From assembly GCA_012976225.1 (NCBI GenBank), contig JAAVVG010000006.1, positions 248,001 to 312,000 of the forward strand: a stretch of 64,000 nt of DNA, written 5' to 3'. A program made the position numbers and the translations under genes. Under the pieces are notes generated by a model that had not been told where the DNA came from, did no database searches, and was given only the letters and a program-made list of their open reading frames with translations. This DNA is from Golubevia sp. BC0850. Taxonomy: Eukaryota; Basidiomycota; Exobasidiomycetes; Golubeviales; Golubeviaceae. Every line of letters begins with the position of its first letter. Within the stretch, counting starts at the first letter, position 1. This document shows positions 54,240 to 64,000 of this stretch, piece after piece.

Positions 54240-57200
54240 CAAGGTCACCTCAAGGTCTCAAGTCTCACCCCTTCTTCGAATCTCCTTCCAAGCAACTGCA
54301 AACCCACATCGATCCCATCGAATTCCTTCATGTTTTCCGTCCACTCCTTTTTGACTTTCTTGTCAGTCTCGTTCCACCCTCCGTTCTTGTAGTCTGCCAA
54401 TCCTTTCTTCCCCAAACACTCCAATTCTTCTTTACAATTAGAGATTATCCCACTAGGAAAGCTGACGCTGGGCCGATCAATCAGATTCCAGAAACTCGTG
54501 TAGCCCCAGTACTTGGTAGTTTCCACCCCTTCTTTGGCTTGAAGTTCTCAGTTTCTAGATTGAGACTTGGAGAGAGAAGAGCAGTAAGAAACCCGAGGAG
54601 CTTTCCCGATACTTCCAGGTCCTGGAGCAAAATCGATTTGGAGTTCTTTGAACCAAACGAAGAGCTCCTTCTTGAAGATGTCGCGTTTGAGAGAGAGAGA
54701 GACCAGATTTGAGAAGGTGTGAGCGTCTTAACTGGCGGAGATAGAATGTGAGACGTCAAGGGAAGAAGTGGCTCGGAGTTGCTGGCGCATAGAGAGCGAA
54801 TTAGGAGATCCGAGTCAAGAAAGCTTGATGGGTAGGAAAAGGCGACAGGGGATAAGTCAGAGACGACGTCTATGGAGTGCGAGAGATCTTGACCCTTAGT
54901 CCTCCAAACCTAATGCTGGTTTCACTACAACTCACTACTCACTAGAGCCCTCTGATTCACTCCCAACTTTCTCTACTGAACTCTCCCATCTTCTCTGAAT
55001 CGATCTTGACAATCTTCACCTTCTCCTTTCTCTCCAACTTTTCTTTCCAGAAAGCCATAGCTCTGTTGACATTCGGATGAGGTAGCACATTTCCATCGTT
55101 CTCAAACCATCCAATTCTAATTTTCTTTCCACCTTCTGTTTCTCTTCTAAAATTGTCTTTAGCCTCAAATCTCCATGGGATTCAGCAACGGCGACTCAAC
55201 AGAAACACCTTCTGCAAAACGCGCGTCAATCAGGCCAGAACAAGATGGCGAAGAACAGGTGGAATTGCAAGGCATCGGTGAAGAAGAAGAAGAAGAGCAA
55301 CAAGAGCAAGAGCAAGAGCGACTCTCTGATGAACTGAGTCTTGAGTATGCGGAAGCTGCCTTGGAGAGACTGGATTACAAAACTGCTATTGAGATCTGCG
55401 ATCGAGTGAGTGAAGTGATCGATTGTTCTCTGCCTTGTAGCCCCCAACTGACTTTTCTTGGAAAACGCGTCCTCCCTCCCAGGCTATCGATTCAGATGGA
55501 AGATTCTCGACCCCCTTCTTGCTGATAAGAAGTTGCGCTCCGTACAAGACGTGCAAGTTTTCTCAAGCGGAAAGTGATGCACACAGAGCGATAGAGGGAA
55601 GTGGAGGCACGAAGCGGGTGAGCAGAACCTTCACTTCAGACGGCCAACACAGCTGAATCTTGACTGATTCGGTCGTTACCTCCATTTCTACTTCAGTCGC
55701 ATCTCACAGCGGCATTCAATAATCTTCGATCCGCTAGACACCACTTCCAGATGGCAAGCTGGGGTGCTGCTCCCCCAAGATCAATTCGGTCAAATCAATT
55801 CCGTCATTTCGGTCAAAAGCCTCAAATCTTTGAATCCTTCCGTCCAGCAAATCACTGCGTCTTTGATTCAGCGTCACGTTCTATGGGTCAAGCATTTTGG
55901 GTCTGGAATCAACTTAGGTCTGCTTAGATGGAAATCTCTCCTTTGCAGGGTCGCAATCTCATCTTTTGGATCTCAAAAAGACAACGGGAGAGCTTGGACC
56001 TACCTCAGACGAGTTTCTCGTTTCCGAGAGACCCTCGAAAACTTGCTTGCATCTTTCTCCCACATTCCTGTTCGACCCTTTCCAATAACAACTTTGATTC
56101 CGAGTTCGATATCTCTAGCACTCTTTCCCATAAATTCCGGCAGTTCCAACAACGGAGGAGGTCTTCTCATTCCCTGGCATGCAGGACCTGAAGCCAGTGG
56201 TCGGGAATCTTCCGATTGTACTTCGAAGACCGTAAATGCATGCCTGTTGAAGATGGTTGTCTGATGCTGCCTCCGATGTCCGAACCTATTCCAAGCAAAC
56301 TGCCTCCAGAGGCGATTAAAGCTACCTCTCCTCCAGAGGAGCCTCCAGCAGAGAGGATTGGAGAGTGTGGGTTGAGAGTGACTCCTGGAGGCGATGGATA
56401 GGAAGGGGGGAGGAGGAGTGAGAGCTACTCTGGTCAGAAAGACGACTCGAAAAATCATGCGGTGGCTTGATGATGGAGTTTGGTGATCATTTCTTGCCCC
56501 AAAGGTTCGAGTCGGTCTCGAGCTGCATGACCCTGTTCGAGAAAAGGAAGAAGGAATGTCACACTCAGTGGAGCTCCTCAGAAAGGGCTCCGATCCAGGT
56601 CTCTTCTGCATCTGATTTTATGATAAATTGATGATCTCCAAGCCAGGACAATGTTCGTTAACCGGGAGAAACAAGACTTGATCTTTCCCTTTCTTTCCTT
56701 CAAGACTTTAAAGACCAGATCGTTGTTCCACTTCTTCTCCTTCACTGGAGAACATGACTCACGACTGCGGCATAGTGGTCTTACAATAAACCAAGGCCCC
56801 AGATTCCTATAATCTCTCGACAAGAGAGGCATCTTCTTCGGCAACATGTCCCCCTTGACCTTCAGTCAGTAAATGTTTCAAACCTTCATCGATCTCGCCC
56901 ATATCTTCGATTACCTTGGGATCTACTTTTCTCATCTAAAACACCATAAACGAAACCTCTTTGATTACCTATGCCTTTGATTCCAACATGACTTTTGATA
57001 GAGACAGGTAAACCAAATAGAGGTAACGATTCTACTTTCTTCTTCGAGTCTTGATCTCCTTTGAGCGAAGATGCTACTAAGTCATCATAAGATTGGGCGA
57101 CCGGTAAAGAGTGTTCTAGAAAAACATCTGAGAGGCAACCAGTAGTCTTGTGAGATAGCAAAGCCATAGAAGTGAAGTGATTCAGCACACGAACTACTGA

Positions 57201-57446
57201 CAACTTTCCTGTCTTCATTCGCTCGATCAAATCCATCGCATCTAAGCCTAGAATTGTATCATCTAAACCAACCAAGAGCGAATCAGTTGGATGAAATATC
57301 TTATAGTCTTTCAAAAGAGTCGCGAATGATGTTAAAGATGGAGCTGAAGGCGGATTGTAGGATGGATCTTGATCCAAGGAAAAGAGATGTCTGTTAAAGA
57401 AAGCCAAACTTTGAGAAAAAGGTTGAGAGTAATCTTGATCTAGCAT
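54240..57446 (-). pseudogene. Decayed amidase-signature gene, split by an opposite-strand insert
   Basis: Pieces in the right order on the minus strand cover most of a fungal amidase. The start at 57446 leads to LPLFGLPVSIKSHVGIKG with the catalytic Lys. After a frame change near 56945 it continues HVAEEDASLVERL, a TAG at 56807-56809, then ESGALVYCKTTMPQS. Around 56400-56290 the signature reads [17 protein letters not shown] and [19 protein letters not shown] with both catalytic serines, then [16 protein letters not shown] and KSARDIELGIKVVIGKG in shifted frames. The sequence resumes about 55120 (RIGWFENDGNVLPHPNVNRA) and ends near 54240 with KYWGYTSFWNLIDRPSVSF and VGLQLLGRRFEEG. Amidases hydrolyse amides to acids and ammonia. 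Multiple frame changes and stops make it non-functional. The break between about 56000 and 55140 coincides with the plus-strand gene at 55175-55927. Confidence 0.8.
55175..55927 (+). CDS. Small TPR-like protein of unknown function, inside the split amidase
   Basis: Three exons (55175-55405, 55483-55617, 55697-55927), all phase 0 with good GTGAGT/GTGAGC donors and CAG acceptors, give 198 aa. The N-terminus is acidic (EEEEEEQQEQEQERLSD), then EYAEAALERLDYKTAIEICDRAI looks like a TPR helix pair and SQAESDAHRAIE a second partial one, followed by AAFNNLRSARHHFQMASWG. The last 70 residues are Arg/Phe/Gln-rich without recognised motifs. TPR motifs bind proteins, but the repeat here is incomplete, so this may be a captured fragment or a young gene. 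It is embedded, in opposite orientation, between the two halves of the amidase pseudogene. Confidence 0.5.
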
Positions 57447-58030
57447 TTGGAGTTTGCGATGTTGAGATGCTGCTTTGATTTAAGAGGAACCAATCGAAGA
57501 AGATTGGAAGTCGATTGACATGGTTTTTGATGGTTCTTGCAGAAGAAGATGAGAACTGAAGAAGTCGAAACAAGACTTGCTGCCAGCGAATCAGCAGCTG
57601 GACGATCATCTTCTACGCCAGCAATTTCAAGGCTCATAGAATCTTTACAAAAGGCTGAGGCGCTGAGTAGACAGCTAGATTCTCTGGAAGAGTGAAACCT
57701 TTCTCGAAGATGAATTGCGAATATGAAGAGACCTGAGACCATAAAGTCCGCCAGTCGTGGACTGGTGGCTTGTTTTCAGGACGCCACCCACACTGCCACA
57801 CAGTTGCAATTGTGAGATTGATTTCCTCTCCGCAAACGTTTGTCAAACTTCAAGACATCTCGAGAAGGCAAAGAATCCAGAGTCAGCTGAACCGCTGGAA
57901 GAGGATTCAATCAGAGCGTGGCGTGCCTGAAGAACGAGACCCTCTCCAAGAGTCTCCACAGTCCACAGATTGAAAGTCTCTTTCTTTCTTTCCTATACTC
58001 CACCTCTTCTTTCAAACACAAACAGAATCC
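57447..58030. other. Intergenic; possible small coiled-coil exons
   Basis: On the plus strand, an ATG at about 57549 opens a 48-codon coding-like frame (MRTEEVETRLAASESAAG, then SRLIESLQKAEALSRQLDSL) ending in TGA. A second frame to 57973 includes LQDISRRQRIQSQLNRWKRI. Both look like coiled coil and could be exons of one small gene; no family is recognised and the splice link is unproved. Confidence 0.25.
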
Positions 58031-58036
58031 ATGTAG
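58031..58036 (+). promoter_or_regulatory. Minimal start-stop uORF (ATGTAG) before the K+ channel ATG
   Basis: ATG immediately followed by TAG, then three bases (CCA) before the main ATG at 58040. Start-stop elements stall ribosomes and lower or condition translation of the main frame in known cases; here that role is inferred from sequence alone. Confidence 0.5.
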
Positions 58037-58039
58037 CCA

Positions 58040-61000
58040 ATGCCGAGCTCATCATCCCATCAGGGCTCATCAAAGTCCAATCAATCCGAAGAACAATCCA
58101 CTCAGTCGAACAAACACTCGGATGAACGCAACGACAAAGAGAAAGGAAAGGGGAACCCTAGAAAAAGGAAGGAAGAAGCAGAAGAAGAACTAGGGAAAAG
58201 AGGGAAAGAGTTGGAGGAGAAGGAGAAAGAACTGAACGAGAAGAAGAGAGAAGCTACGGGAGAAGATGAGAGAGGTGAAGGAGAGAAAGAAGCCAAGAGA
58301 CAGGAGGAACTCTTAACTGATCCAAATAAGAAAGGCAGTCAGAAATCCAATCCAAACTCACGTTCAAGCTCTGATAGTGAAGAAGCAGAAGAAGAGAAAG
58401 ATGAACCTGCAGAGATCAGAAGTCAAGAGGCGAAAGATGATTTAGATGCCGAACATGAAGGTTCAGAGCGGGAGGATAACTCTCAATCGCCATCTAGTGG
58501 AAAAGCTACGCAACCGAGAGACTCAAAGGAAAAGAAGAAAGAAGATTCGATTAAATCTGAGGATGAAGGGGAGGAAACTGAAGAAGAGAATGAAGCGGCA
58601 ACTTTGAACAAGAGAACTTCTCGGAACGATTCAGATCAAGATTCTCGCAAGTCTTCCTCAGACAAACAAGCTAAACAAACTGGAAAACGCATCAATTTTC
58701 AAGACAAGGTCGAGAACTTTGGTCGATCTTCAAATAATTCAAAATCCGATTGGTCCAAATCCAACTCCAAATTTAGGTCCAATACCAAAACCAAACGCAA
58801 CTCTGAAGTCAAGGAGGAGGATGAAAAAGAGAATTTAGATTCAGATTCAGCCATTGATTCAGATTCAGCCATTGATTCAGAAGAAGAGCCAAGTGAAGAT
58901 GAGACGGATGAGAATCACAAGGAACATGAAACCATTCCCAAGCCTCTTCGACCTGTCTGGAAATTATGGGCTAAATGTAGATCGAAGGAAGAAGATGAAC
59001 CTTCTGAAGGAGAACTCGATCTTTACCGAAGAACTCCTGTGGTTTCTGGCGCTTTGGCTCCCTTTTCTATCATGCTGGAAGTGAGTACAAGAAGATGGAA
59101 AGAAGGTCGGTGGGTCGAATAGAAACAAAAGTGCCGTGCTATCCGTTCCTGTCTTACGCTAATCCGAAAGAGAAAGCATTGACAAGATAGCAAGAGCTCT
59201 ATTTAGCTCCATTTGACTGATTACGCTGACACTCTTTTTTTCCACTCTTCCGCCACCTCGTCTCGTCATCTGTCCTGACAGATCCCCGGGCTTACTTCAA
59301 AGTGGTACGTTCGAACTCTGAACAAAGTACCGATTGACTATCAGCCAAATCCAACTATTCTAGATGTTGGTCTCTCTATCTCGTTGGCCGGAGCAGTCCT
59401 TGGGAACGTCTTCATTCTTCTTCGATTTCTAGAGATTATGAAGCCTCGCAAGTCCACCTTTCTGGCAATCATCTGCTTCTTCCTTCACGACGTCATCAAC
59501 ATAGTAGCTCTAATCACATTCGGAGTAATTCATCGAGTAGACGATGGTTTCACACTTAGCGAAGCTTATTGGATGACAGTGGCGGCCACGATAGCATCAG
59601 TTTTCACCACTATCTCTCTGATTTACGATTTCTTTTCTACCAAGCACTTCAAGCACGCAGGCTCTGGTCTGTCTCCCAAGCAGAAAGAACTCGTTATTCT
59701 GGTGATGTCTTTTTTACTTTACCTCAGTCTTGGATCTTTAGTCTTCAGCTCTATCTTGGACCTCAACTTTCAGAATGGGCTTTATTTCACAATCGTCAGT
59801 GTATCAACTGTTGGATTAGGTGATATCGATCCAGCCGGAGTAGCAGCAAAAGTTTTCATGCTGTTCTTTGCCCCCGTTGGTATCGTCATCATCGCCCTCT
59901 TGATAGGAGCAGCTCGAGGGACAATCCTCGAAGAGTTTCAACAGAACTACTCCAAGAAGACGATCGAGTTCAAACAGAAGTATCTGGATCATAATGGGGC
60001 TCAGAAAGAACAGAAGAAACTGAGAAGGAAATTGAGAAGACTGGCCAAAGAGGGGAGTGGATTTTTGGATCATCTACTGACGCCACCGACTCCGGAGCTC
60101 AAAGTTAAGACTTGGAAGGAAAGTGTCGCAGAGATTTGGAAGTCTTTGTCGACTTGGCACTTAACAGAAAGGTTCAAGAATCTCAAGTCGCAAGGAAAGG
60201 ATTCAGATGCAGAGAATGGTAGGGGTGAAAAAGTCTCTCTCTCGAAAACGTCTTCGCCGATTTCAGTTGAGAAGGCAACATCTCCAAACTCTTCAAGGTT
60301 CTCAAATGAGGCTTCCTCAATTTCTGAAGATAAACAGAAAGACAAGGCAGATTCTCACCAAGCTCAAGATGGAACTCCTCGGTCATCTACTTCTCGAAAG
60401 CCTGAACGAAATCGTCAAAGTACGTCAAGTGACCAAAACCGTGAGAGTGAAAGCTTAAAGAATGGAAAGGTGGAGGACGAGAGAAGTGAAAAGGATAGCA
60501 AGGATGAGGGGGATGAGAGCGGCAAAGAAGAAGACGGTGCTAAGGGCTCAAACTCAAATCAAAATAGAAATGGAGGCGATGAATTCGACGAGGAGGTGAG
60601 TTCTCTGGGATATACGAATGAAAGGCTACTTCTCGCTCTGTTGTCTCACATCTCTTCTCATCTTCTAGGTCAAAAAAATGGAGTCAGCTCTTCAAGACCA
60701 GAAGAAAGCTTTAGAGAAGGACTGGAAAGATTATCAAAACTCGGTCAAAGCTTCCGAGAGAGTTACTTTCTGGATCAAGTTCTCTGTCTCGTGGACTCTC
60801 TTCGTTGTGAGTTCAGTTTCGATAGGCATCTGAGGTTAGACACAGGACCTCTCTAACACATCTTCTTTCGCTCGTAATTCCAGATTTTTTGGCTGGTAGG
60901 AACAGCCGTGTTCATGTCTACCGAAGGTTGGACCTTCTTTGACAGTCTATTCTTCTGCTTCGTCGTGTTCACAACTATAGGGTAAGCTCGCCATAAGTTA

Positions 61001-62227
61001 TGCCTCGTGATGCCTTCTGTCTCACACATCCCTCCTTTCTTTTTCATTAGATATGGAACGCGGGCTCCGGTATCGCCTCAAGGAAGAGCCTTCTTCACTG
61101 TTTGGGCTCTCTTCGGCATCGCTGTGCTCTCTATTCTGTTCGGAGTCATGGGAGATAGTGAGTTTCGTCTACTCGAGCCTTAAAGGGAAACCTTGATTCT
61201 CAAGACAATGCGATGATTCCTGACCCCCTTTTCTCTCTTCCCACTTAGACTTTGGAGAAAACTTCAAGTCTGCTCTGAACAGAGCTTCAACAGAACGGGC
61301 TTCGAAGGGCGCCGCTAGAATCCGGAACCTCAACAAGAAGAAGAAAAGGAAGAAGGGTAGAGACGGTTCTGATATCTCTGAATCTAGCAGAGGCGAAGAA
61401 GAGAAGAGACAGTCAGGAGATGGCGACGAAGAAGAAGAGGGAAAGGTAGAGAACAAGAATGGAACGAGGTCGGAAACGGATACTCGAAAGCTCGATCAAG
61501 ATCTAGACTTAGAGAAGGGAGATTCAAGGAACGAGGAAAAGGAGCAGGACCCTCAAAAAGAATCGAGCTCGCAAAGATCTTCTTCTTCTTCCAAACGATC
61601 GAAGAAGTACAGTCCAGCTGACATTCCAGTAGAGAATTTGCCTATTCAGCTAGCTCGATCGGCTTCCATGTTTCATCACTATGCCAGTCAATATATGGAG
61701 ACTCATCAAGAAGCTCTTGTGGAGTTGGTGTGAGTGCGGTCGAATCAAATGAGAGGACTCCAAAAAGATATTACCTCCCTTGTTCATGACTAACTTGAGT
61801 GCTTCCGCTTATTTTTCTCCCTTTCAGATCTCAAGTCCCCAAAACCAAAGAGATTCTTCCTCCCCGCTTCGGAGGTCAAGCTTCGCCTCTAGATTCGCGA
61901 ACGAGACCTGTAGATCAACTTTCAGAAAAGGAGAGGAAACAGGTCGAAAAGCGAAAGGCTAAGAGAGAAGAGATTCGAGACGCCATCAAGGGACAGGATG
62001 AAAAGATCGTAGCCATCAGTGATCAAATCTTCTCTTTCATTGACTTCGAGGGTGAGTTGCAAGGATTCGAGGTTCTTCTTTTTTGTTCACGCTCTTCGCT
62101 GATCCCAATCTTCTTCCTACCGCTTTCAGAGCAATACCACAATCTTCTGACTTATGCTTCAGCTACTCGCGAAGAAATCTTGTCCCACAAAGACGAACCT
62201 GATGATGATGATGACAATCAAGGTTGA
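58040..62227 (+). CDS. TOK1: TOK1-type two-pore-domain outward-rectifier K+ channel
   Basis: Eight exons (58040-59080, 59282-60595, 60669-60806, 60884-60981, 61051-61157, 61249-61729, 61828-62051, 62130-62227). About 340 hydrophilic, Glu/Lys/Ser-rich residues precede the first membrane segment. The channel core has ILDVGLSISLAGAVLGNVFI and several more helices, pore 1 TIVSVSTVGLGDIDP with filter TVGLGD, a long charged cytoplasmic loop, then helix WTLFVIFWLVGTAVFM, pore 2 CFVVFTTIGYGTRAP with filter TIGYGT, and FFTVWALFGIAVLSILFGVMGD. The C-terminal tail is about 300 residues, acidic at the end (DEPDDDDDNQG). Fungal TOK channels (8 TM, 2 pores) pass K+ outward across the plasma membrane and set membrane potential. 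The N-terminus is several times longer than yeast TOK1's and includes a tandem DSDSAI repeat. Confidence 0.93.
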
Positions 62228-62511
62228 AGTTCGAGTCGACAAATCGCGACTTACTTCGGTCTCTTCGAGTCTCATTCTGACAACCTCTATTCCACATCTC
62301 CACCCACTTTCTGTTGAATGCTTCGTTTCTCGCTAATCAACACTGTCTCATCGTCTCATCTCTGTATTTCTGCCACACATTTTCAAAATAGGCTCCCTCT
62401 ATTCAGAGAGAACTGGTTTGATTGAACCAGAAATCGACAGAATTGCATGAGAGCAGACACGTAAAGTGCTAGCACGTAGGGAGGACAAGTGAAGTCCAGT
62501 CAGAATGTTTA

Positions 62512-62953
62512 CTACAAGGCGAATTTGAGCTCATGGTCATTGATTTGATGTTGGACATAACGACCTTGAAACCAGGTCTGTCCTACCAGCCAACCATCAT
62601 CTTCACTCAGGGCTTTTGTTGCTTTAATGTTGATCCTGCAGATTTCAGTTCCTTCTTGAATCTCTTTCGATAATACCTTGGCTTCTTCATCAACGAAGAG
62701 AGTGTCATCTGATTTACTGTTGTTGAACAGGAATCCAATCCTGGGAGGCGCAGAGCACGGATAAGTTCCAGAGGCGATTCTTTTTCCATCTTCGGTTTGA
62801 AGTTCGGTGATCCTTAAGTTCGAAGCTTTGAAGACTTGTATGCCTTGAGAATAGGGTGCATAGATAATGGGAGTTCCATTATCGAAAGAAATGTTGACGT
62901 CTTCAAGGACCTCCTTTGAAATGTCCACAACTTTTGCAGAAGCCTTCAGACTG

Positions 62954-63023
<70 letters not shown>

Positions 63024-63137
63024 CAGAAAGAAATTTGAATTCGATTTGCTTCAAATGTTTGAATCTGGGAGATTCCCGTCGCCAACTCACTTCAACACAC
63101 TGTCTGCACCCTCCCCCGTGAGCTTCGCCTCGTCCAT
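62512..63137 (-). CDS. Uncharacterised 161-aa protein
   Basis: Two exons (63091-63137 and 62512-62950). I chose the ATG at 63137 because its frame (MDEAKLTGEGADSVL) splices in frame via a GTGAGT donor to an acceptor just after a long CT tract. The product continues KASAKVVDISKEVLEDVNIS, FDNGTPIIYAPYSQGIQVF, GTYPCSAPPRIGFLFNN and ALSEDDGWLVGQTWFQGRYV, ending HELKFAL. Alternating hydrophobic residues suggest a beta-rich fold. No signal peptide, membrane segment or catalytic motif is seen and no family is recognised. Confidence 0.6.
62957..63020. repeat. (AG)32 microsatellite in an intron
   Basis: A perfect 64-nt AG run. On the minus strand of the host gene it is (CT)32 and ends 4-6 nt before the CAG acceptor, so it forms the polypyrimidine tract. 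Confidence 0.95.
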
Positions 63138-63430
63138 TCGAGTTTGAAGCAACCTTGAATGTGTTATGCGAAAACCGGCGCAACTACGCGTCTCGTATGA
63201 GGCCAAAGTAGTAGTAAGTCATTATTGATTGAAGTTTGAAGCTTTGGAATTTGAAGCTGAAGCTTGGTAGAATCCCCCCATATGCAGAAGAGAAGAGACC
63301 TCGTGTTCACACGTTCACACAGCCAGCCACATGAGCGCATGATCATCCTACTTTGATTCTTTCGATTTTCTTTTTTCTCTCCTCTCGAACCTATCCACTT
63401 TTTCAACCTTCAAAATTCTCTTCAATCTTC

Positions 63431-64000
63431 ATGAAGAACTACACTTGTCACGATCAAGCGAAAGCTCCTCTCGTTATCGACGAGGACTTCGGTAAACACC
63501 ACGGAGGTGACAACTTCGAACCTGCGAAACTCAGTGGCCACCCCCAATCGGATCAAGATGGAATGACTCAAGAAATACCTTTGGTGTGGGGTCAAGAAAC
63601 TGCAAAGTTCCTGCGCAGTTCTTACCACCAATTCCATTCAAAAAATGGGAGTTTCACAACGTCGTCTTCGGTATGAGTAAAGAGGCAGCTAGGCTAGCAA
63701 TTTCCAACTCGTAAAAGGTGTTAATCATCAATGGGACAATTCAGAAAGAGCCATTTTGTTTACAACACGAAGATAAAGTGGGCCATCTAGAATTCTCTTC
63801 CGATGGCAACTTCTTTCTATCAAGTTCTGCAAGGCGTTTCGAGGGAGTCGCTCGAAAGATTAAGATCTGGGGTGTGGAATTTGAAGCTCAAGGAAGGGGT
63901 ACCCAAAATCTCACCTCGAAGGCTAATATGAAGGAACTATCGGAGGAGATGCTCGCGACCGCTCAAACGTACTTAATCGGCTCGACTCAAGACTGGAGTC
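63431..64000 (+). CDS. WD40-like protein, 5' part (cut by window edge)
   Basis: The ATG at 63431 opens MKNYTCHDQAKAPLVIDEDF and KLSGHPQSDQDGMTQEIPLV. A short intron (about 63672-63717, GTATGA donor, AAAG acceptor) keeps the frame into VLIINGTIQKEPFCLQHEDK, then VGHLEFSSDGNFFLSSS and IKIWGVEFEA, a WD-repeat-like blade (H-x-x-x-V...F-S-x-D-G...I-K-I-W). The open frame reaches the right edge. The N-terminal part shows no motif. Function is unknown; WD40 domains are protein-interaction platforms. Confidence 0.5.

Noticed and set aside
54227-54712. 161-codon plus-strand frame
   Set aside because: It is antisense to amidase-like minus-strand coding sequence and has no family resemblance.
56000-56611. 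203-codon minus-strand frame
   Set aside because: It mixes frames of the amidase pseudogene; only its last part corresponds to amidase sequence.

Overview
This is a nuclear segment of a filamentous or dimorphic fungus, most likely a basidiomycete and perhaps Pucciniomycotina (my inference from gene content, not tested). The genes are intron-dense, with GTGAGT/GTAAGT donors, mostly short introns (about 50-200 nt), pyrimidine-rich 3' ends and several very small exons. Both strands are used, base composition is moderate, and there is no bacterial-style operon structure. Most coordinates below come from reading splice sites by eye; gene ends are reliable where start and stop are named, and internal exon edges are less certain.

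Layout. 1-2.7 kb: a mitochondrial carrier (cut by the left edge) and proteasome alpha5 PUP2, both on minus. 3.6-10.1 kb: a full-size PDR-type ABC transporter (+) with a 10-nt microexon in the second Walker A and an apparent one-base frame disturbance beside it. 10.9-14.7 kb: a HhH-GPD DNA glycosylase and an F-box protein (+). 15.5-19.3 kb: a small secreted protein with an internally repeated motif and a zinc alcohol dehydrogenase (-). 20.3-22.4 kb: ribosomal protein uL22 (RPL17, -). After a gene-poor stretch come a Zn2Cys6 regulator (25-26.5 kb, +) and the ribosome-biogenesis helicase MAK5 (28-31.9 kb, -). A 664-bp deleted hAT transposon with an 8-bp target duplication sits immediately upstream of MAK5. 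32.7-34.5 kb: a ubiquitin-conjugating enzyme split into 11 exons, one of them apparently 3 nt long. 35.1-35.7 kb: a small secreted protein with ten cysteines. 36.6-44.1 kb: SYF2, a DUF4451-like protein, a flavin monooxygenase and an acidic-tailed unknown. 44.6-47.2 kb: proteasome beta3 PUP3 and a 288-aa Gag-like unknown.

47-58 kb is an accessory-looking tract: sparse ORFs, a decayed F-box/LRR gene, a short-chain dehydrogenase, and a decayed amidase whose two halves are separated by a segment carrying an intact-looking opposite-strand gene. 58-62.2 kb holds a TOK1-type two-pore outward-rectifier K+ channel with an exceptionally long acidic N-terminus and a start-stop uORF. The right end has a small unknown gene and the beginning of a WD40-like gene.

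The housekeeping genes (two proteasome subunits, an E2, RPL17, MAK5, SYF2) share protein turnover, ribosome and splicing themes but show no physical operon. The most unusual features are the recurrent microexons (3, 9, 10, 16 and 18 nt), the cysteine-rich secreted protein with two possible C-termini, the repeat-bearing secreted protein, and the interrupted amidase. No tRNA, rRNA or CRISPR was recognised.
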